Below, piece after piece: positions 8,338 to 17,788 of a DNA stretch of 64,000 nucleotides. The notes beneath the pieces are model-generated. The model had not been told where the DNA came from and did no database searches. It was given only the letters and a program-made list of their open reading frames with translations. The position numbers and the translations under genes were made by a program. Origin of the DNA: Selenomonadaceae bacterium (GTDB taxonomy: Bacteria; Bacillota; Negativicutes; Selenomonadales; Selenomonadaceae); contig JAFRRH010000050.1 of assembly GCA_017428215.1 (NCBI GenBank), forward strand, positions 1 to 64,000, read 5' to 3'. Positions within the stretch are counted from its first letter, which is position 1, and the number at the start of each line of letters is the position of its first letter.

Positions 8338-8385
8338 ATGAATCGCAAAGATAATTTTAGGAGGAACACTTATGGCTACTTTTGA
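8338..8385 (+). CDS. Short leader frame derived from the marR start
   Basis: A 15-codon frame starting MNRKDNF, homologous to the MarR start MERKDNL, ending at a TGA 14 bp inside the acetyltransferase gene. It looks like the 5' end of a duplicated marR carried in with the promoter. Its own ribosome site (AAGGAAAC) is weaker than the marR one. Whether it is translated, or couples translation to the next gene, is unknown. Confidence 0.35.
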   Translation: MNRKDNFRRNTYGYF

Positions 8386-9382
8386 CATGAACCGTTCGCC
8401 GAATGATGAGAAACTTTTTCAGCCTGTTGCTGGTAAGGAAGAAAATGTTGTAACGTCTGGCAGAGGTTCTCACGTAGAAGGTAACATTACCTTACATTTC
8501 GAACCAAAAGCAAACGTTTTAGCCGGACGTTTTTGTTCACTGGCAGCTGGAATTACTTTTCTCATAGGCGGTAATCATCCCCTCAAAAATGTTGTTTCGA
8601 CCTCTCCGCTTGATGTAGGTTACGTCGTCAAAGACATATTTGGTAAAGTTCGCCCCAACCTTAGTCCTCTTCCAAATGTTCGACATAATCCGCGTCAAAT
8701 TATCATCGGGCACGACGTGTGGATTGGGATGGGTGTAACGATTATGGGCGGCGTCAAGATTGGCAGTGGCGCGGTTATCGGCACAAATTCTGTCGTAGCA
8801 AAGGATATTCCCCCTTATGCAATCGCTGTCGGCAATCCCGCACGAGTTATCAAGTATCGTTTTGACGAAGAGACGATTAGAAAAATGCTCGCTGTTAAGT
8901 GGTGGAATTGGGACTTGGAAAAAATCGCCGACAATTTCCCTCTCATGAACGATTTTGAAAAATTTTTGGAAGCTAATTATTCGCCTGTACTTGAAGAATG
9001 TCCGGAAGATGCTTTCAGTCGTCAACTTGAGAGGTATACCGGGGGGGGGGATTTTTATCATTTTATTCCAGATTTTATCGCTACGAATCCTCTGTGGCCT
9101 AATGTCGTTAAAAATTTTCGTCAGGCGAATTTGAAAGACGCTTCGCTCGTCATTTGGCTCGGCAACGACGCGACAGAGGACAATATAAATTCTCTCGTTA
9201 AAGCAGTTGATTTTGACAGCAACATTTTAGTGTTCAAACACGAAAAATTATTCTCTCCTGCCGCGCTTAGAAAAGGCACACACTTTATAACCACACGCGA
9301 AATGACGACGCTTGAAGCTTTGGATTATCTTTGGAACACGAACGTAAAAATTATTTCCGCACTTGATAAAGACATTTTTTAA
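8372..9382 (+). CDS. CatB-like hexapeptide acetyltransferase with extra C-terminal domain and poly-G tract
   Basis: 336 residues. Residues ~30-175 are a left-handed beta-helix acetyltransferase of the xenobiotic/CatB class: [18 protein letters not shown], then [30 protein letters not shown]. This class moves acetyl from acetyl-CoA to sugars or antibiotics. The C-terminal ~110 residues are unrecognised. A run of ten G (9041-9050) lies between the parts, encodes three glycines and is in frame here. A one-base slip would remove the C-terminal domain, so it is probably phase variable. ATG 8372 is chosen for TTAGGAGG upstream. A surface-polysaccharide role is inferred from the tract. Confidence 0.75.
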   Translation: MATFDMNRSPNDEKLFQPVAGKEENVVTSGRGSHVEGNITLHFEPKANVLAGRFCSLAAGITFLIGGNHPLKNVVSTSPLDVGYVVKDIFGKVRPNLSPLPNVRHNPRQIIIGHDVWIGMGVTIMGGVKIGSGAVIGTNSVVAKDIPPYAIAVGNPARVIKYRFDEETIRKMLAVKWWNWDLEKIADNFPLMNDFEKFLEANYSPVLEECPEDAFSRQLERYTGGGDFYHFIPDFIATNPLWPNVVKNFRQANLKDASLVIWLGNDATEDNINSLVKAVDFDSNILVFKHEKLFSPAALRKGTHFITTREMTTLEALDYLWNTNVKIISALDKDIF

Positions 9383-9433
9383 AACGTTACAAGGTAAATA
9401 AATTAAATTTTTGTTAAAAGGGTAGATTTTATG

Positions 9434-9482
9434 TTGACTAAATTTAGGGGACGGTGTATCATACACTTCGTAAGGTACCCTA
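9434..9482 (+). promoter_or_regulatory. marR-exporter promoter with TAAGGTACCCTA operator
   Basis: TTGACT (9434-9439), 17 bp, TATCAT (9457-9462), palindrome TAAGGTACCCTA at 9471-9482, then AAGGAGG before ATG 9505. The operator sits over the transcription start, as expected for autorepression. Confidence 0.65.
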
Positions 9483-9504
9483 GATTATCAAGGAGGCTTT
9501 AAAG

Positions 9505-9957
9505 ATGGAGCGAAAAGACAATTTGACGAACGCTTTACTCGAAACACATCATCTATTGCGTTGCTACAACATGGCTTGGTATGGAAAAAAATTCGGCGGA
9601 CTGGATCCTCGACAGGGACAAGGACGAATTTTGACGGCATTGCGGCGCATGAATAGTATTAGCCAAAAGGAACTCGGCTTTATCTTAGATATTCGTCCGC
9701 AGTCGTTGGGCGAGCTTTTGCAGAAGTTGGAAAGCAACGGCTATATTACGCGGCACCGCTCGACGACCGACAAGCGGGCACTGATTGTGGAGCTTACGGA
9801 TAAAGGCGAAAGATTTCAAGTGCAAAAGCCCGATTACGACGAAATTTTTGCTGATTTTAGCTTTGAAGAAAAGAGAGCCTTTAAGAAGTCGCTGGAAAAA
9901 ATTTCGGCGCAACTTACTGAACTAATTGAGCGGGAAAACGAGGACGATTTTTATTGA
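9505..9957 (+). CDS. MarR-family transcriptional regulator
   Basis: 150 residues with a winged helix-turn-helix: ISQKELGFILDIRPQSLGELLQKLESNGYITRHRSTTDKRALIVELTDKG (residues ~53-105). The helix-turn-helix is followed by the D-x-R wing motif. MarR proteins are usually repressors released by small molecules. The gene starts the operon with the ABC exporter (27 bp gap). Autorepression through TAAGGTACCCTA is inferred. Confidence 0.88.
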   Translation: MERKDNLTNALLETHHLLRCYNMAWYGKKFGGLDPRQGQGRILTALRRMNSISQKELGFILDIRPQSLGELLQKLESNGYITRHRSTTDKRALIVELTDKGERFQVQKPDYDEIFADFSFEEKRAFKKSLEKISAQLTELIERENEDDFY

Positions 9958-9984
9958 GTATTTGTTAACAGGGAGGGATTCGCA

Positions 9985-11709
9985 ATGGTCAAGGACAGGC
10001 TGAATTTTTTTGCGGAAAGTTATTCGGCGCACAAGAAAGCGTTTTCGTTCGTGGTAATCGGGTCGCTTATCGGCGCGGGACTCGGACTGTTGTCGCCTAT
10101 GCTGATTCGCCACGTCATGGACGAACTTTTACCGCACGGCATTTCAACGGAAATGATTTTGACGGCGGGCGCACTCCTCACAATTTACGCGGCGAATTAT
10201 TTCCTGAACTACAAGGTTGAAGTCGTCGGGCGCGGCATGGGTGCGAAAATTGAATTCACAATGCGCGAAAAACTTTTCCGGCACTTACTGCGCATGGGCT
10301 ATTCCTTCTACGACAACGCGCAAAGCGGACAACTTTTATCGCGGCTCGTTAATGACATTGCGGAAGTCGGGAACCTCATGTTCGCAATCCCTCACCTGTT
10401 TGTAACTTGCTCAATTACAATGCTCGGCTCGGTTGCATTGCTGTTTTATCTGAATTGGCAACTGGCAATCGTCGTAACGGCTCTGCTGATTTTTAAAACT
10501 TTATCGACAATCAAGCTTAACGGCGATATGAAAAAAATGTTCATGCAGGCGCGAGAAAATACCGGCGATTTGAGCGGGCAAATTTCCGAAAGTCTGCAGG
10601 GAATTCGTCTCGTAAAAATTTTCAGCAACGAGGATAAAGAACTTAACAAAATGCTCCGCGCAGGGGAAAATCTTTTGTCGGTGCAAGAAAATTCTTTCCG
10701 CACAGTCGGCAAACTTCATGGCGGCGTTGACTTTTTCTCTAACGTCATGAACTTAACGATAATCGTTTTGGGCGGTGCGTTAATAAGTTTCGGCTTAATG
10801 AAAATCAGCGACTTAGTTGCGTTCCTGCTGTATATGATGCTTTGCATGCGACCGGTTTTTCAGCTGATGATGTTGACGGAAGTTTATCAGCGGGGCATGG
10901 CGGGCGTTGAACGTTATCGCGAATTGATGAGCTTGCCTGAAAGTAGCGAACTTTCTGCCGAGCGCGTCGCTAAACTTGAAACGGCGTCGGAAATTGAATT
11001 TTCCCACGTGAATTTTGGCTACGAAAATAACGCGCCGATTTTTAACGACTTCAACCTTAGCATAGCGGCAGGCGAACACGTCGGGATTGTCGGCATGACG
11101 GGCGGCGGCAAAACTACTTTGTGCGAATTGCTCTTGGGTATGTACGACCTTGACGGCGGGAAAATTTCTATCAACGGACGCGACATTAAAACCGTTAAGA
11201 CTGACAGCTTGCGCAAGGAAATTGGCATGATTCAACAGGATACGTTCCTGTTTTCGGCGAGCGTCAAAGATAATATTGCTTACGGACGCGAAGACGCCAC
11301 CGACGAGGAAATTTTTGAGGCGGCACGGCTTGCAGAGGCTCACGAATTTATTAGCGAGCTTCCGAACGGCTACGATACTTTTATCGGTGAACGCGGCGTT
11401 AAACTTAGCGGCGGGCAAAAACAACGAATTGCAATCGCTAGAATGTTTTTGCGCAATCCGAAAATTTTAATCCTCGACGAGGCGACTAGCGCACTTGATA
11501 ACGAGACCGAACGCCAAATTCAGCGAGCAATGCAAAAACTTTCCGAAAATCGCACGACGATAACCGTTGCACACAGATTGGCGACGGTTCGCAACTCGAA
11601 TAGAATTTTGGTTTTGGAACACGGCAACATAACCGAAGAAGGCACGCACGAAAATTTAATGGAACAACGCGGCGTTTACTACAATCTTTCGACTAATGCC
11701 GCCGCATAA
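9985..11709 (+). CDS. ABC exporter, fused transmembrane and ATPase domains
   Basis: 574 residues. Residues ~1-320 form the six-helix exporter membrane domain (FVVIGSLIGAGLGLLSPMLI onward). The ATPase domain follows with Walker A GMTGGGKTT (~370), signature LSGGQKQR (~474) and Walker B ILILDEATS (~494). It probably works as a homodimer exporting lipids, peptides or drugs (MsbA/LmrA-like). Coupling with MarR suggests inducible export of a toxic compound. GGGAGG precedes ATG 9985. Confidence 0.9.
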   Translation: MVKDRLNFFAESYSAHKKAFSFVVIGSLIGAGLGLLSPMLIRHVMDELLPHGISTEMILTAGALLTIYAANYFLNYKVEVVGRGMGAKIEFTMREKLFRHLLRMGYSFYDNAQSGQLLSRLVNDIAEVGNLMFAIPHLFVTCSITMLGSVALLFYLNWQLAIVVTALLIFKTLSTIKLNGDMKKMFMQARENTGDLSGQISESLQGIRLVKIFSNEDKELNKMLRAGENLLSVQENSFRTVGKLHGGVDFFSNVMNLTIIVLGGALISFGLMKISDLVAFLLYMMLCMRPVFQLMMLTEVYQRGMAGVERYRELMSLPESSELSAERVAKLETASEIEFSHVNFGYENNAPIFNDFNLSIAAGEHVGIVGMTGGGKTTLCELLLGMYDLDGGKISINGRDIKTVKTDSLRKEIGMIQQDTFLFSASVKDNIAYGREDATDEEIFEAARLAEAHEFISELPNGYDTFIGERGVKLSGGQKQRIAIARMFLRNPKILILDEATSALDNETERQIQRAMQKLSENRTTITVAHRLATVRNSNRILVLEHGNITEEGTHENLMEQRGVYYNLSTNAAA

Positions 11710-11749
11710 AGTAAAAAAATTTCTAATTCAACAATGGGGGTATGCTCTT

Positions 11750-13990
11750 TTGAATGAGCAACTTTTTTTTAATACGGAAGAAATTTTCAGAGATTTAAAT
11801 CCTAAACAAAGAGAGGCGGTTGAATGTCTCGACGGACCACTTTTGATAATGGCTGGGGCTGGCTCCGGCAAGACACGAGTTTTAACTTACCGCATTGCAA
11901 ACTTAATCGCGCAGGGAATTTCTCCGTTTAACATTTTGGCTATAACTTTCACGAATAAGGCGGCTAACGAAATGAAATCCCGCGCAGAAAAATTAATCGG
12001 CGAATCTGCGCGGGGCGTAATTTTGAGTACGTTTCATTCTTTTTGCGCTCGGCTTTTGCGGCGGGAAATCGAAATCACGGGGAAGTTCAATAAAAATTTC
12101 GCCATATTCAACGCAAGCGACAGCAGAAATCTTGTTAAGTTGTGCGCCGCCGAAATGGATTTGGGCGAAAATATTTTCTCCAATATCCATTTAAAAATTT
12201 CCGACCTTAAAAATAATTTGATTGAGCCGGAAAAATGCCTAAAAGTTCTTGCCGAATATCCGCCCTTTTATCGCAACGGTGTTTACGAAGTTTACAAGTT
12301 GTATCAGAAAAAGTTGCAGGAAAATAACGCGCTGGACTTCGACGACTTGATTTTTTCTACCGTGAAAATTTTTAAAGATTATCCCGACGTGTTGGCTAAA
12401 TATCAAGAGCGGTTCCAATATATTTCGATTGACGAGTATCAAGATACGAACGTTGCGCAATATGTGTTGACGAATTTGCTTGCCGATAAGTATAAAAATT
12501 TGTGCGTTGTCGGTGACGCTGACCAATCAATTTACGGGTGGCGCGGCGCGGATATGCGCAATATTTTAAATTTCGAGCGGGATTATCCAAAGGCGCACGT
12601 CGTCTTGTTGGAGCAAAATTATCGTTCGACGAAAACTATTTTGCAAGCCGCCAATGCCGTTATCGAAAACAATATCGACCGCAAGCCTAAAGAACTTTGG
12701 ACGCAAAACGAGAGCGGCGAAAAAATAAAATTCCTGCATTGCAAGGACGATAGACAAGAGGCGGCGATTGTTGCCCGCGAAATTAGGCGGCTGGTTGAGC
12801 GCGAAAATTTTCTCTACAACGAAATTGCGTTGCTTTATCGCACGAATGCCCAATCGCGCATGTTCGAGGAAAAATTTATGCAGGAAGAAATTCCGTATCT
12901 CATAGTCGGCGGGCTGAAATTTTACGACCGCAAGGAAATAAAAGATATTGTCGCCTATTTGCACGTTATAGCCAATCCTCGCGACGACCTTCACCTTAGA
13001 CGGATAATTAATGTGCCGACACGCGGTCTTGGTGTAACTAATGTTGCTAGGATTGCGGAATTCGCGGAAAGTCACGGGCTTTCAATTCTTGAAGTCGTTG
13101 CCGCCCAAAAACTTTTAGGGCAAGTGGAAGGGCTTAATACTCGGTTCCGTGCAAGTGTTAAAAATTTTGCGGCAATGATGATGAGTTTCACGGAGTCGGC
13201 GAATAATCTTTCGATTGACCAGCTGATAACAACTGTGCTTGAAGAATCGGGCTATATGAAAATGCTGCACGAGACTACCGAAGTTGGCAAGAAAGAAAAT
13301 ATTTCACGCGAAGAAAATTTGGGGGCGTTCATCGACAGCGCAAAAGAGTTTGTTGAATTAAATCCGAATGCCTCGCTTGAAGACTTTTTGAATCACGTCG
13401 CTTTGATAACCGACCTCGACGCTGTGGACGAAAAGGACTCCCGCGTTAAGCTTATGACGGTTCACGCGGCTAAGGGCTTAGAATTTCCTGTGGTGTTCGT
13501 CGTGGGCATGGAAGAAAAACTTTTCCCGCACGCTAACGCCTTAGACAGAGACGACGACACGGAGCTTGAGGAGGAACGGCGAGCTTGTTACGTAGCTTTG
13601 ACACGCGCTAAGAAAAAACTTTATATAACGGCGGCGGCAGAGCGAATGTTTTTCGGCAAAATGCGACCGCAAGAAGTTTCACGATTTGTTGAAGAAATTC
13701 CCCCAAGCTGTTTTGCCGGCAGTGCTTTGAGTCCTGTCAAAAAAAAATCTTCGCCGCCAAAATCTACTTATAAACCGCCAACAGCTTATCGCCCCGCGCA
13801 GATGATACCAGCCGAAAAAAAATCTTCGCCTCGTGTCGTGTGGCAAGTCGGCGACCAACTTAATCATAAAAAATGGGGATTCGGCACCGTCATGGCAACG
13901 GATAATTCAACCATAACCGTATCTTTTGCGAATCCCGAAATTGGTATAAAAAAACTTATGAAAAGTGTTGCGCCCATTAGCAAAATTTAA
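11750..13990 (+). CDS. pcrA: PcrA/UvrD-type SF1A DNA helicase
   Basis: 746 residues from the TTG at 11750, which follows GGGGGT by 8 nt; this gives MNEQLFFNTEEIFRDLNPKQREAV, a normal UvrD-like N-terminus. An upstream in-frame ATG at 11696 overlaps the exporter gene and is less likely. Motifs: Q-motif LNPKQREAV, Walker A GAGSGKT (~36), TFTNKAA, DEYQDTN, GDADQSIYGWRGAD, QNYRS, LMTVHAAKGLEFPVVFVVG and VALTRAKKKL. The C-terminal WQVGDQLNHKKWGFGTV is the PcrA RNA-polymerase-binding Tudor-like tail. Role: 3'-5' unwinding in repair and replication. Confidence 0.93.
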   Translation: MNEQLFFNTEEIFRDLNPKQREAVECLDGPLLIMAGAGSGKTRVLTYRIANLIAQGISPFNILAITFTNKAANEMKSRAEKLIGESARGVILSTFHSFCARLLRREIEITGKFNKNFAIFNASDSRNLVKLCAAEMDLGENIFSNIHLKISDLKNNLIEPEKCLKVLAEYPPFYRNGVYEVYKLYQKKLQENNALDFDDLIFSTVKIFKDYPDVLAKYQERFQYISIDEYQDTNVAQYVLTNLLADKYKNLCVVGDADQSIYGWRGADMRNILNFERDYPKAHVVLLEQNYRSTKTILQAANAVIENNIDRKPKELWTQNESGEKIKFLHCKDDRQEAAIVAREIRRLVERENFLYNEIALLYRTNAQSRMFEEKFMQEEIPYLIVGGLKFYDRKEIKDIVAYLHVIANPRDDLHLRRIINVPTRGLGVTNVARIAEFAESHGLSILEVVAAQKLLGQVEGLNTRFRASVKNFAAMMMSFTESANNLSIDQLITTVLEESGYMKMLHETTEVGKKENISREENLGAFIDSAKEFVELNPNASLEDFLNHVALITDLDAVDEKDSRVKLMTVHAAKGLEFPVVFVVGMEEKLFPHANALDRDDDTELEEERRACYVALTRAKKKLYITAAAERMFFGKMRPQEVSRFVEEIPPSCFAGSALSPVKKKSSPPKSTYKPPTAYRPAQMIPAEKKSSPRVVWQVGDQLNHKKWGFGTVMATDNSTITVSFANPEIGIKKLMKSVAPISKI

Positions 13991-14032
13991 ACTATAAATA
14001 TTTCCGATTGGCTCTTCCGAAATGTGGAGAGT

Positions 14033-16522
14033 CTAATTTTTTTTGCCAATTTTCTCTGTTAAGCGATTGCGTAAAAAATTTTTAAATTCTTCCTCGCCCG
14101 ACTGAAATTTGACTTCGACGCAGATAACGTAAATCGGAATGTCCCAATTTTCTTTAGCAACTTCATCGGGAATTTTAACGGCGTCTTTCTCCGTGACGAT
14201 AATCATTTCCGCCGCGAATGAATCAGCTTGCCGCAAAATATCTTCCATTTCCATAATCGTATAGTCGTGGTGGTCGGGGTAACGTAAACTTGAAATAATT
14301 TCCGCGCCTAAATCTCTAAGCGTCCGTTCAAATGAGGCGGGATTGCCGATAGCCGATACTGCCATAACTTTTCGCCCCGAAATATTTTTAACGGAAATTC
14401 CTTTGCCCGATAAATCAATCGACCACTCAGCAAGCGGAATCAAACAACGCGGCTCGTGAATACTTTCGACAATCTGCGCGGCTGAATTATATTTACGGAC
14501 AGTTTGACGAATCAAATCGCAGGAGCCTTCGCGAGCCTGGTCAACTTTAGTCATCAAGCAAACATCTGCGCGGCTGATATGCGACAAAGATTCACGAAGA
14601 ATTCCGCGCGGGAGCAAATGCCCGTTGCCGAAAACCGACACCGCATCAATCAGCAAAATATCCAAGTCGCGAATAACTTGCCAATGTTGATAGCCGTCGT
14701 CGAGAATCACAACTTCCGCGCCAAAAGTTTCTATGGCGTATTGTCCGGTGACTGCACGCCTAGCCCCGATTAAAACTGGAACGTTCGGTAAATGTTTAGC
14801 GAGCATATAGGCTTCGTCGCCCGCCTCCGTCGCGTCCATGTTTAAATTTTTCCCGTCGCTGACAATGCCGACTTCGCCATAAAATTTCGCACGATAGCCG
14901 CGATTTAAAATCACAACGCGATAGCCCATGTCGCGAATTTCTTTAGCTAATCTTTGAGCTGTGGGAGTTTTGCCCGTGCCGCCGACCGTTATATTTCCCA
15001 AGCTTATAACAAAACAATTTAAGCGTTCCTTGCCCGAAAAACCCAACTGATAGCCGAGCAAACGCAAGTTGACAAGTCCTTTATAAATTAGCGAGCCGAC
15101 GTACAAAATGAAAATTATCAGCGGCGTAAATGTTCCGCCAACTTCCTCGTCGTGAATCAGTTTCAGAAAATATGTTTGGACGTTTTCAATTTTTTCCGTC
15201 GTGCGAAGGCGACGCGCATTTTCTTTAGCTTCGTATTCGTTAAGCATTTTACGTAGAAGAATTGCCGATTTGCGAGATGCGCCGCGATTTTCGTGAACAA
15301 TTTTAATCGTCTCTTCCTCAAGCCGCAATCTTTCTTCGGGTTCGTCGAAAAGTTTTTTAGCCTGCGCGGCGAGTTCGTCAGCGTCGTTAACTGTTATGCA
15401 AGCGTTGCGATTTTTAAAGAGCGCGTGCAAGTCCTTAAAATTTTCCATGTGGTGCCCAACGATAATCGCTTTACCATGTGCTGCCGGTTCCAAAATATTG
15501 TGCCCACCGTGCGAAATTAAACTTCCGCCAACGTAAATCACATTGCCGACGCTGTAAACTTGTCCAAGTTCGCCGATTGTGTCGAGGATAATAATATCTT
15601 CGTTAGCTGGAGGACGCTTTTGCAATTCAGTTCGAGTTCCAACGGTAAAACCTGCCGCCTTGCACAATGCGACAACTTCACGAGTTCTTAAAAGTTCACG
15701 CGGAGCAATGACGAGCCGCGCTTTGGGGTGATTTTCGCGAATCGCTTTAAAAGCTTTAAGTACAAAATTTTCCTCGCCGCGATGAGTACTGCCCGCCAAA
15801 AAAATTTCCGTCGCGTTCGTTAAGCCCATGTCCGATAAAATTTTTTCGCGCTGTTCGTTCGTAACGTCTGTATAAGTTTGATCAAATTTCGTGTTGCCCG
15901 TGATTGTGACGAGTTCCTCCGGTGCGCCGAGCTGTTTAACATAACCTGCATCAACCGGTGACGCCATAGCAAAAAGTTTAACCGTAGCAATCATGTCGCG
16001 CAGAATTGAAAACATATATTTATAACGCTTAACGCTTTTTTCTGAAATGCGCCCGTTAACCATCATAACTGGTACGTGATTTTCTCTTGCCGCTTTTAAA
16101 AAGTTTGGCCAAAGTTCTGTCTCGACATTTAAAAAAACTCGCGGGAAAATTTTCTTAAACACGTGCGCCGATACGAACGGCAAATCCAGCGGGAAATAAA
16201 TTATGCTGTCCGCGTCCTTGATTATTCGGTTCGCCATTTCGTAGCCGCTTGTCGTCACGACAGAAACTAAAATTGGCGATTTAGGAAATTCGCGGCGGAA
16301 TTCTTTTATCAGCGGGCTTGTCGCTACAATTTCCCCGACGGACGCCGCGTGTACCCATATGCAATTTTTTTTCGCGACGGGGTCAAGTGCGCCCTTCGGG
16401 AAAAATCCGAAACTCTGCTTGATTCGCTCGACGAAACCGCGCTCACGTATCGAACGAATCATGAACACCGGAATAATTAGAATCACGACGAGTATCGCCG
16501 CGAGGTTGTAAAGTACTTGCAA
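14033..16522 (-). CDS. Kdo transferase fused to lipid A 4'-kinase (WaaA-LpxK)
   Basis: 829 residues joining two consecutive lipid A steps. Residues ~1-430 are WaaA/KdtA: an N-terminal membrane anchor, then WVHAASVGEIVATSPLI, NVETELWPNF, LAGSTHRGEE and GGSLISHGGHNILEPAAHGK, which transfers Kdo to lipid IVA. Residues ~455-829 are LpxK, with Walker A NITVGGTGKTPTAQRLA near 510 and LDDGYQHW, which phosphorylates the disaccharide 4' position. Both halves keep their motifs. It acts at the inner membrane and supports a diderm host. Confidence 0.93.
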   Translation of the reverse strand: MQVLYNLAAILVVILIIPVFMIRSIRERGFVERIKQSFGFFPKGALDPVAKKNCIWVHAASVGEIVATSPLIKEFRREFPKSPILVSVVTTSGYEMANRIIKDADSIIYFPLDLPFVSAHVFKKIFPRVFLNVETELWPNFLKAARENHVPVMMVNGRISEKSVKRYKYMFSILRDMIATVKLFAMASPVDAGYVKQLGAPEELVTITGNTKFDQTYTDVTNEQREKILSDMGLTNATEIFLAGSTHRGEENFVLKAFKAIRENHPKARLVIAPRELLRTREVVALCKAAGFTVGTRTELQKRPPANEDIIILDTIGELGQVYSVGNVIYVGGSLISHGGHNILEPAAHGKAIIVGHHMENFKDLHALFKNRNACITVNDADELAAQAKKLFDEPEERLRLEEETIKIVHENRGASRKSAILLRKMLNEYEAKENARRLRTTEKIENVQTYFLKLIHDEEVGGTFTPLIIFILYVGSLIYKGLVNLRLLGYQLGFSGKERLNCFVISLGNITVGGTGKTPTAQRLAKEIRDMGYRVVILNRGYRAKFYGEVGIVSDGKNLNMDATEAGDEAYMLAKHLPNVPVLIGARRAVTGQYAIETFGAEVVILDDGYQHWQVIRDLDILLIDAVSVFGNGHLLPRGILRESLSHISRADVCLMTKVDQAREGSCDLIRQTVRKYNSAAQIVESIHEPRCLIPLAEWSIDLSGKGISVKNISGRKVMAVSAIGNPASFERTLRDLGAEIISSLRYPDHHDYTIMEMEDILRQADSFAAEMIIVTEKDAVKIPDEVAKENWDIPIYVICVEVKFQSGEEEFKNFLRNRLTEKIGKKN

Positions 16523-16550
16523 TTAACGCGCTCCTCTTTAAAAAATTTTT

Positions 16551-17621
16551 TCAGCCATTGTAACCTAAGCGGCGTGCCCTGTCGAAGTCGGCTTGCGCCC
16601 GTTCATAGTCACCGATTGCCTTATACATAATTCCGCGATTGTAATAAGCCGTCGCGGTTAGCTGATGTCCCGTCAATCCATATTTTTTATCAGTGGAAAA
16701 ATTCTTAGCATTGTGAATAACCTTGCTTAAATTGGCAATAGCCATAGGGTAATTATTCAAACCGTAATAGGAATAGCCGATAAGCAAATACATTTGAATC
16801 CAATTCGGATCGAGTTGAACGGCGCGATTGAAGTCGGCTATAGCTTTTTTGTAATCTTTAATATTGTAATTCATTGTGCCGCGAGCACCGTAAGCAAGTG
16901 CGTTATTGGGATTTAATTCGATAGCGTCGCCAAAAAAAACTTCAGCGTTGCGAGAATCGCCTTTTTCCAAGAATGTCAAAGCCAGCTCGTATTTTTTGTT
17001 GGAAAGGGAAATTTTATCTTTGGTAACGAAATTTTGAGTAATTTGAACTCTGTCTTGTTGAGTGTTGGAACGGAAAATTTTATCTTCGGCGGCGAAATTT
17101 TGAGTAATTTGCGCTTTGTCTTGTTGAGTTTTCGCGTCAGCAAGTTGTTGTTTAAGTGCGGCAATTTGTTTATCCTGCTCGGCATTTGCGCGGCGCAGTT
17201 GTTCATTTTGCTCAACTAGAGATGCACGCTCTCCATTATCTTTAGCGAGCCATTTGTTAATGTCGTCGCTGTCAATATTTGCCTTGACGATCGCCCGAAT
17301 CCGCGTTGTGTTATCGTCGACAAATTCGCGCTTAAATTTCACGTCAACGATTTTTAAAATGCCGCTCGTCATAGTTAAAATTTCGTCATGCTTGACTTGC
17401 GCGTTGACGACTTCGGTGCGGCTCTCAACGTAAACGCCCGCCTGTTCGCAAGCACTTTGTTCGGCGCGTTGTTTAGCCCGCTGTTGCGCCACGTCGAAAG
17501 TTTCAAAATCGCTCATGAGATATTCACCGACGCCCTCATAAGTTTTTATCTCGGCGTTGACCGTCGACGCAACGAGCAAACTCATAATCAACACCGTAAA
17601 AAATTTTTTCACGGCTCGCAC
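16551..17621 (-). CDS. Secreted TPR-repeat protein with internal 22-residue duplication
   Basis: 356 residues. A signal peptide (KKFFTVLIMSLLVASTVNA) is followed by a ~100-residue domain (YEGVGEYLMSDFETFDVAQQRAKQRAEQSACEQAG) like LPP20/FlgT-N proteins, then a coiled coil (EQNEQLRRANAEQDKQIAALKQQL). Next are two near-identical 22-residue units starting QQDKAQITQNF and QQDRVQITQNF, then at least three TPRs from about residue 215 to the end. It is probably a periplasmic scaffold. GGGAGG precedes the start. The neighbouring lipid A gene is 28 bp downstream. Confidence 0.75.
   Translation of the reverse strand: MRAVKKFFTVLIMSLLVASTVNAEIKTYEGVGEYLMSDFETFDVAQQRAKQRAEQSACEQAGVYVESRTEVVNAQVKHDEILTMTSGILKIVDVKFKREFVDDNTTRIRAIVKANIDSDDINKWLAKDNGERASLVEQNEQLRRANAEQDKQIAALKQQLADAKTQQDKAQITQNFAAEDKIFRSNTQQDRVQITQNFVTKDKISLSNKKYELALTFLEKGDSRNAEVFFGDAIELNPNNALAYGARGTMNYNIKDYKKAIADFNRAVQLDPNWIQMYLLIGYSYYGLNNYPMAIANLSKVIHNAKNFSTDKKYGLTGHQLTATAYYNRGIMYKAIGDYERAQADFDRARRLGYNG
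16998..17129 (+). repeat. Tandem 66-bp direct repeat inside the TPR gene
   Basis: Two 66-bp copies in the coiled-coil to TPR linker, differing at a few positions and keeping frame (22 codons each). A related ~40-bp sequence (GGAAAATTTTATC...GTTTTGAGTAA) occurs at about 59342-59380. Confidence 0.65.
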
Positions 17622-17788
17622 CTCCCAAAAAAAATTTTGTCAATTATATCATACGGCGAAAAAAAAATCTGCCGCCTTCAACGACAGATTAAAATTTTTT
17701 CGTAACCTCGTATCCAATTATCAATTCTTGATTTTTTTAGTAATGAATATTATCATACAACTACAATATAAAAATAGGGGAGATAATT

